From the NCBI RefSeq assembly GCF_023913735.1, contig NZ_JAMXBH010000023.1, forward strand, positions 603 through 64,602: a stretch of DNA of 64,000 bases, given 5' to 3'. The notes under the pieces were generated by a model. It did no database searches, was not told the DNA's origin, and saw nothing but the letters and a program-made list of their open reading frames with translations. The translations under genes and the position numbers were made by a program. Positions 57,881 to 64,000 of this stretch are shown in pieces. The stretch is from Pseudarthrobacter raffinosi. GTDB lineage: Bacteria; Actinomycetota; Actinomycetes; Actinomycetales; Micrococcaceae. How positions within the stretch are numbered: position 1 is the stretch's first letter; each line of letters begins with the position of its first letter.

Positions 57881-58315
57881 TCAGTCCTGAATGAGGGTTT
57901 CCGTCAGGTGATGCGTGGGAATCCGGTCCCGCTCATAGGTGATTTCGGTGTAGCCGTGAGGCTCGGGCTTGCCGGCCGGGCTGAGGTTCACAAAGACGAT
58001 CTCTTCGATGGTGAGGATGCTTTGGCGCGTGATCATGTTGCGGACTTCGGCGCGCATAGTCAATGACGTCCGTCCGAAGCGCGTCGCCGTCAGGCCCATT
58101 TCCACCAGGTCTCCCTGCACCGCGGAGCTCACGAAGTTGATCTCCGAGATGTACTTCGTGACCGCACGGCCGTTGCCAAGCTGGAGGATGGCGTAGATCG
58201 CGGCTTCCTCATCGATCCATTTCAGCAGGCTTCCGCCGAAGAGGTTTCCGTTGGCGTTCAGGTCCTCCGGCCGGATCCATTTGCGGGTGCGGAAGGTGAT
58301 GTCAGTGGATTCCAT
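57881..58315 (-). CDS. Acyl-CoA thioesterase, single hot-dog domain (YciA-like)
   Basis: A 144-aa protein: KWIRPEDLNANGNLFGGSLLKWIDEEAAIYA carries the catalytic Asp of YciA-type thioesterases, then FVSSAVQGDLVEMGLTATRFGRTSLTM. It probably hydrolyses short acyl-CoAs as a hexamer. It is monocistronic; the 145-base gap to tdk holds only GC-rich sequence. Confidence 0.88.
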   Translation of the reverse strand: MESTDITFRTRKWIRPEDLNANGNLFGGSLLKWIDEEAAIYAILQLGNGRAVTKYISEINFVSSAVQGDLVEMGLTATRFGRTSLTMRAEVRNMITRQSILTIEEIVFVNLSPAGKPEPHGYTEITYERDRIPTHHLTETLIQD

Positions 58316-58391
58316 ATGGCGAGGTTAGCGTGCCGCGGCGCAGGTTACGTGCTGGCAGTTGTTGTGTAACGGACCGCCGCCCGGATTTGGC

Positions 58392-58895
58392 TCAGGCCAT
58401 GGCGGTGTGGGCGGCGCTGTGCGAGTCAATCGACTTGGCGTAGCAGTACGAGTGCTCCACGCCCACGTAAGCGCCAAAGTTGGGGACGGAATCGAAGCCG
58501 GAGTTCTCGTAGAAGTTCCGGCCGTCCGGCTGCGCTGAGCCTGCTTCGGCCTTGATGCGCGTGATGCCCTGCTTGTGCGCCTCCGCTTCGAGGGCAGCCA
58601 GGATGGAGCTGGCCACGCCAGAGCCGCGCGTATAGGGAAGCACGTAGAGCCGCTTGATTTCGGCCGTGGCGCTGTCCAGCAGCCTGAGTCCGCCGCAGCC
58701 CACGGGCTGTCCCGAGCCTTTGTCGTACGCCACCAGGAACACGGCACAGTCAGCGCCCGACGGCGGGGTCCCCGGTTCGTGGTCAGGGGTACCGAAGCGG
58801 GCGTCCAGTTCCGCCTGCTGGGCCCTGCGCAGATCGGCACCCACAGGGTTGGCCCAGGTGACCTGCCTGATGTTGAGCCGTGGGTTGGTCTGCAT
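58392..58895 (-). CDS. GNAT family N-acetyltransferase
   Basis: A 167-aa protein with the acetyl-CoA-binding motif LYVLPYTRGSGVASSILAALE (~residues 93-113; RGSGVA is the pyrophosphate loop) preceded by GCGGLRLLDSATAEIKRL, and FYENSGFDSVPNFGAYVG near the C-terminus. The acceptor is unknown. Confidence 0.87.
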   Translation of the reverse strand: MQTNPRLNIRQVTWANPVGADLRRAQQAELDARFGTPDHEPGTPPSGADCAVFLVAYDKGSGQPVGCGGLRLLDSATAEIKRLYVLPYTRGSGVASSILAALEAEAHKQGITRIKAEAGSAQPDGRNFYENSGFDSVPNFGAYVGVEHSYCYAKSIDSHSAAHTAMA

Positions 58896-58991
58896 CGCGA
58901 GCCTCTTTCGCCGGAGGGGTTATGCACAACAAGCCTACGAAGCCGCGGTTACCGTGGTGTTTCCTTGGCGTAAGCGTCCGGAGAACACGGG

Positions 58992-61900
58992 CTACCGGCG
59001 GACCAGGGTTCGCAGCAGCTTCAGGGCGACGGAGATCGAGGCGATGTCCACGTCCCCTGGTTTGGTCACTTCAGCAAACGTGTCCTTGATCCGGGCCAGC
59101 TGCTCCTGGTACCCGCGCTCCCAGGCCACGATCCGTTCCATGGCATCGACTCCTGGAGCTTGTGGCGGAGTGGACTTCATGACGGACGTGGTCATGTCGG
59201 CGGCGGCCGAATAGGCATCGTCGCGCAGCGCCGCCCGGGCAAGGGCTTCCCAGCGGTTCGCCCTGGGGAGGTCCGTTATGCGAAGCAACAACCTGACCAC
59301 GCCAATGCGCTCGAAGATTGCGTAGTGGACGTCGATGATCGCGGTGACGGGCTCCCGGACTTGTTCCGAGATGAGCGAGATGTCCAGGAGACCGAAGCTT
59401 TCCAGCAAATCAGACGCCCGCTTGCCGAGCTCGGCGGGCAGACCGACGCTGTCCCAGTGCGCCAGGCGGTCCTCCATAAGGTCAAGATCGGCCCCGCGCA
59501 AGTAGTGCGAGGTCTTGGTTCGCAGGATGTCGAGCGTCGGCTTGATCCGGGCCAGGGCTTCGGAGATCGGCTGGTCCCTGTGGTCATGGGTCACATACCA
59601 GCGGGTGGCGCGGTCCAAAAGCCTGCGCATGTGCAGGGCCACCCCGCCGCTTTCCTTGCTGGGGAATTCCGGGGGGAGTGCGGCCAGGGCCGCGACTATC
59701 GAATCCAGATCGTAAGCCTCCCGCAGGACCACGAAGGCCCTGGCAACGGCGGCGGCGCTGGCCGTGGTTTCCTCGATGGCGCGGAACGCGAAAGTAATTC
59801 CGCCGATATTGACGATGTCGTTGGCCATGACGGTTCCCACGATCTCACGGCGCAGCGGATGCCTGTCCAGTTCGGCGCCGAAGCGTTCCACGATCTGGCG
59901 GGGGAAATAGCTGCGCAGGGCCTGGTGGAACCAGGGGTCGTCGGCGAGGTCGCTGGCATTCAGTTCCCGGGCCAGTTCGATCTTGGCGTAGGCGGCCAGC
60001 ACGGACAGTTCGGGGGAGGTCAGTCCTTCCCCGTGCTCCAGGCGGGCATGCAGGGCCGCCGTGCTCGGCAACCCTTCAAGGTTCCGGTCCAGGTCGGCCG
60101 TGGTTTCCAGCCAGTCCATGGTCCGCTCGAACCCGGGGCTCCAGTTCAGCACGAGCTGCCGCTCGGCCACGAGGAGCGCGTTTTGCTCGGTGTTGTCCTT
60201 CAGGACGAGCCTGGCCACCTCATCGGTGAGCGAATGCAGGAACCCGGTCCGCTCCTCCCGCCGCATCAGTCCTGCCGCGATCATCGCATCGACGAAGATC
60301 TTGATGTTGACCTCGTGGTCGGAACAGTCGACGCCGGCCGAGTTGTCGATCGCGTCGGTGTTCAGGAGGATTCCGTGCAGCGCGGCTTCGATCCGGCCCC
60401 GCTGGGTGACGCCAAGGGTTCCGCCTTCGGCGATGACCCGGGCCCGCAGTTCGTGTCCATTGATGCGGATGGCGTCGTTGGCCTTGTCTCCCGCCTCGGC
60501 CTGGGTTTCGCTGGAGGCCTTGATGTACGTGCCGATGCCGCCGTTGTACATCAGATCCACCGGGGCGCGAAGGATGGCCTGGAGGAGTTCCTGCGGCGCC
60601 ATGCTGCTCCGGCCACTTTCGAGGCCCAGCGCGATCCGGACCGGATCGCTGATTAGGACGGTCTTTGCGGACCGGGCGTAGACGCCGCCGCCCGCGCTGA
60701 TGGCCCGGGCGTCATAGTCGGCCCAGGAGGACCGGGGCAGCCCGAAAAGTCGCCGGCGTTCTGCATAGGAGGTGTCCGGATCGGGGTTTGGGTCCAGGAA
60801 GATGTGCCGGTGGTCGAAGGCCGCCACTAGCACGATATGGCGGGAGAGCAGCATCCCGTAGCCGAAGACGTCGCCGCTCATGTCGCCAATGCCCGCGACC
60901 GTGAAATTCTCCTGCTGCGTGTCCAGGCCCAGCTCGCTGAAGTGCTGCTTCACCGACGCCCACACGCCGCGGGCCGTGATGCCCATTTCCTTGTGGTCGT
61001 AGCCTACGGACCCGCCGGAGGCGAAGGCGTCGTCGAGCCAGAAGCCGTATGCGTGGGCCACCTCGTTGGCGGTGTCCGAAAAAGCAGCCGTCCCCTTGTC
61101 TGCGGCCACCACCAGGTAGTAATCGTCGCCGTCGTGCCGGACCACATTCTTGGGGGCTACCACCGAGCCGCCGTTTCCGGAACCAAGCAGGTTGTCCGTG
61201 AGATCGAGCATTCCCCTGATGAAGATCCGGTAGCTCTCCTGCCCCTCCGCCATCCATGCGGCCCGGTCCATCGCAGGATCCGGAAGCCGTTTGGCGTAGA
61301 AGCCGCCCTTGGCCCCGGTGGGCACAATGACCGAGTTCTTGACGTTCTGGGCCTTGACCAGCCCCAGGACTTCGCTGCGGTTCGACCAGCGCAGGCCCCC
61401 GCGGGCCAGCATGCCGAACCGCAGGTGAACCCCTTCCACGCGCGGCGAGTACACCCGGATCTCGAACTTGGGCCTCGGAAACGGTGCCTTGGGGATGGCG
61501 CCCGGGCTGAGCTTGAAGCTCACATGGGGCCGGTCCAGGAAGTAGTTGGTTCTGAGTGTGGCCTCGATCAGGTTCATGAACGTGCGGAGCAGCCGGTCGG
61601 CGTCGAGGCTGGGGATTTCCTCGATCGCGGCCATCAGTTCCTTCCTGGCGGCGGCCGTTTCGCGGAGGCGCCGGGTCCAGTCAATGCCGGGAACGAATTT
61701 GGCGTGGAACAGCGCGAGCAGTGCGTGCGTGGCCCGGGTGTTGGACAGCAGGGTGTCCGCCATGAAGCCATAGGAATTCAGGGTGCCCAGCTGCTGCAGG
61801 TATTTGGCGTAGCTGCGGAGGACCACGGCCTGGCGCCAGCTGACCCCCTCCCTGATCACCAGGGCGTCGAAGCCGTCCGACTCGATGTCTCCTCGCATGG

Positions 61901-63769
61901 CCGCGCAGAACGAATCCGCCAGCAGCATGCTGGTTTCCAGGGGATCGATGCCGGGCGGGTACTTCAGCCCGAGGTCGTAGAGGAAGAGGTCCTGGGCGCT
62001 GAGGTAGAGGCGCATCCGCGCGTCCTCTGCCGGCGGCCGCGTGGCTTCCGGCCGGACATAGACAGCCAACAGAGGGTCGTCCAGCGCCCGCCCGTCCCGT
62101 CAAGGTCGAATTCCTCGAAGGCGGCGATGTCGCGGACCGCGTCCTCGGCGTCGTGGTCCGCACGGTAGCCGGGCGGAAACGAGCCTTGCCACAGTGTCGA
62201 GAGCCGCGCCGCCTCCTCTGCGGTGAATTGGTCACGGAGGGACTCGTCCAGGCCCTCCGTCCACGAGCGGCTTGCCGCCACTACACGCCGCTCCAGCTCC
62301 AGGGGGTCGACGTCGGGCGCTGGCGTCCCGGGGCCCAGCAGGATCCGGAAGAACACCCGGGCCATGGGGGAGTCGCCCAGCCGGACCTCGAACTCGATGG
62401 ACGGGGATTTGAAGGCGTGCCTGAGTTCCTGCTCGATCCTGAGCCGGACCGCCGTGTTGTAGCGGCGCCGGGGAAGGAAAACCAGGGCGGACATGAAGCG
62501 GCCGATGCTGTCCGGCCGCAGGAAAAGCCGCGTTTGGCGGCGCTGCTGCAGGCGCAGGATCTCCGTGGCCAGCTGGGCCAGATCGTGCTGTTCCATATGG
62601 AACAGCTCGTCGAGTGGAAACGACTCCAGCACCGCCAGCAGTTCCTTGCCCTGGTGCGAGGCAGTCTTGAAACCAAGGTGTTCCTGCACGGCCAGGACCT
62701 TGTCCCGGACCACCGGAATGCGGCGTACGGACTGGCCTGTGGCGCCCGGGGCGAGCAGGCCCACAAAGCGCCGCTCTCCGGCCGCGGCTCCGCCATCGTC
62801 GAAGATCCGAAGACGGATCTCGTCCAGGTAGGCGGGCCGGGGGACCGAGGAACGCAGATCCGAGGTGGCGAGCGTGAGTGCCCGCGGGCTGTGGGGGCTT
62901 GCCTCCCCGGACTCCTCTGTGTGAGGTGCGCCGGAGGCGGGACCAGTCCCGCCTTCCGGACGGTCCTCCCGGAGCAGCCCCAGCCCCGCGCCCGCCCGCA
63001 CGCGCAGGGCATCTCGGCCGCCCGCCGTCGTGCGCTCATATTCGCTGTACCCGAGGAACACGAAGTTGCCGTTGTCCAGCCAGAGCAGCAGTTCCCGGAG
63101 CTGATCCGGGGCCGGGACCGTGGCGCTGGGGAATCCGTCAACGGAGCCGACGGCGGCTGTCACCTGGGCATGGATGGTTGGGAGGTCTTCGGCGACTGCC
63201 TGAACATCGGCCAGCACCCCGTGGAGGTTCGCGATGACTTCCTCGGCGCCCGAGTCCCCAGGCAGCCTGCCGATTTCCACGGCCACCCAAGTCTCTGTGG
63301 TCCCGTCCTGGATGCCGTCCAACTCGTCCGGGCGGACGTCCGGGATTTCCGCGTGGCCGGCGTTCGCCGCTGTCAGTCCGGCCCGCGATGGCCCAGGCGC
63401 GACGTCCAGCAACGCATGCGTTTCAGGGTCCCGCCACACCCGGAACGTGGGATGCACCAGCAGCCGGATCGACGGACTCTCCCTGGTCAGCTCGGCTGTC
63501 ACCGAGTGAACCAGATGGGGCATGTCATTGGCGACCACCATCTTGATGCTCGCATCGGTTTCATTCAGGACCCCGACGACGGACTGTCCGGGAGCGCGGA
63601 TGCCCGCTAATTCCGCGTGGTACCGAGCCCGCCGGCCCAGGGTCTCCGGACTGTAGTCCAGGAGGTCCTCCGCCGCGACGTGCTCGTAGTAGTCCGCGAA
63701 GAAGGAATCGTTGGCCTCGAACGGACCGGCAGCCCCTCCCTGGGCAGCCGGTGCGGTTTCGCGTGACAT
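58992..63769 (-). pseudogene. gdh: NAD-dependent glutamate dehydrogenase, large type, split by a frameshift
   Basis: Two overlapping frames together give one ~1,590-aa enzyme of the GDH180/GDH160 family. The N-terminal part runs from ATG 63769 (MSRETAPAAQ, GGAGG upstream) to a stop at 61964; its homology ends at about FEEFDLDGTG. The C-terminal part continues with ALDDPLLAVYVRPEAT in the next frame and ends at 58992. It contains the catalytic domain (PTGAKGGFYAKRLPDP, VAADKGTAAFSDTANEVA, GIGDMSGDVFGYGM). One base is missing in the run around 62085-62103 (GGGACGGGCGGGCG on the minus strand). The enzyme deaminates glutamate to 2-oxoglutarate; here it is either broken or a read error. Confidence 0.85.
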
Positions 63770-63884
63770 TCCACTGCGCCTCCACGGCAAGGGCTGGCAC
63801 CACTGGCCGTGGTCCCCTGGGGAAGCCTCATGCCTGACTTCATCATGGACGCCCCGCCACATGGCGTCCAGTGTTTCCCAGCGG

Positions 63885-64000
63885 CTACGCGGCGCCGCCC
63901 GTAGGGTCCTCGGCGGTCGGATCCGCGAGAGCGAGGCCGCCCACCGGGCTCCCGTCCCAGTGGATCAGCTTCCAACCGGCGCCGGGGTCCCCTTCCAGGG
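63885..64000 (-). CDS. C-terminal end of an unidentified gene (5' part outside window)
   Basis: On the minus strand the frame from the window edge reads ...LEGDPGAGWKLIHWDGS and PVGGLALADPTAEDP then GGAA and TAG at 63885-63887. Only 38 residues are present, too few to identify a family. Its orientation places it upstream of the glutamate dehydrogenase gene with a gap of 115 bases. Confidence 0.4.
   Translation of the reverse strand, partial: LEGDPGAGWKLIHWDGSPVGGLALADPTAEDPTGGAA

Noticed and set aside
59160..62168. Long plus-strand frames (498 aa and 443 aa) over the glutamate dehydrogenase
   Set aside because: Both are antisense shadows; they show no motifs, and the minus-strand frame has the full catalytic domain.
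1..64000. tRNA, rRNA, transposase, integrase or att-site signatures for an integrated island at 7.6-15 kb
   Set aside because: None was found on either strand; the island reading of this region rests only on gene order and remains an inference.

Overview
The window is high-GC DNA from an actinobacterium, most likely Arthrobacter or Pseudarthrobacter (Micrococcaceae). The evidence is the rpsF-ssb-rpsR-rplI/dnaB neighbourhood, GTG and TTG starts, TANNNT-type leaderless starts, a three-subunit membrane transhydrogenase, a class F sortase, and an NAD-dependent glutamate dehydrogenase of the very large type. This assignment is inferred from gene content and sequence style; no search was run.

Layout. 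1-2389: the edge of a surface-polysaccharide locus (GT2 glycosyltransferase, NeuD-like acyltransferase, DegT-like protein that has Asn where the PLP lysine should be). 2634-5327: a large ATPase-LuxR regulator. 5753-7551: rpsF, ssb, rpsR (Cys-less S18) and rplI, ending in a clear terminator. 7636-7880: a palindromic element beside a truncated DUF1801 gene. 7993-14569: seven tightly coupled minus-strand genes (HPr-kinase-like P-loop protein, GT2, flippase, polytopic glycan-type membrane protein, two small membrane proteins, metallophosphoesterase) lying between rplI and dnaB; this is the best candidate for a poorly described envelope system. 15022-17229: FMN reductase, zinc-ribbon protein and two membrane-anchored proteins with bL12-like C-terminal motifs. 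17255-17712: DnaA-box cluster ahead of dnaB (TTG start, 17920).

19366-30983: thioesterase, a pectinase (PL11) remnant, an orphan zinc chaperone AztD with a Zur-like box, DoxX, a MATE exporter, small membrane proteins, a CGNR regulator/EamA exporter pair, a lone WXG100 protein, DUF2277, and the copper operon csoR-copZ-copA with two palindromic operators. 31306-37109: universal stress protein, class F sortase with its likely substrate, a BNR-repeat protein overlapping a MoaD/ThiS protein, and an ATP-dependent DNA ligase.

37258-50265: a complete shikimate-to-central-metabolism catabolic cluster. An MHS transporter imports the acid, a shikimate dehydrogenase and a fused QuiC-type dehydratase make protocatechuate, and pcaHGBDC then pcaFIJ convert it to succinyl-CoA and acetyl-CoA. 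Two IclR regulators flank the set. 50277-51947: hipBA with four operator copies at 26-bp steps. 52186-55144: pntAA-pntAB-pntB. 55195-64000: diacylglycerol kinase-like protein, ACT-domain membrane protein, thymidine kinase, thioesterase, GNAT, and an NAD-glutamate dehydrogenase split by a one-base frameshift. Three copies of a ~60-bp palindrome (27824, 46741, 56119) sit just after stop codons. No tRNA, rRNA, CRISPR array, transposase or integrase was seen.
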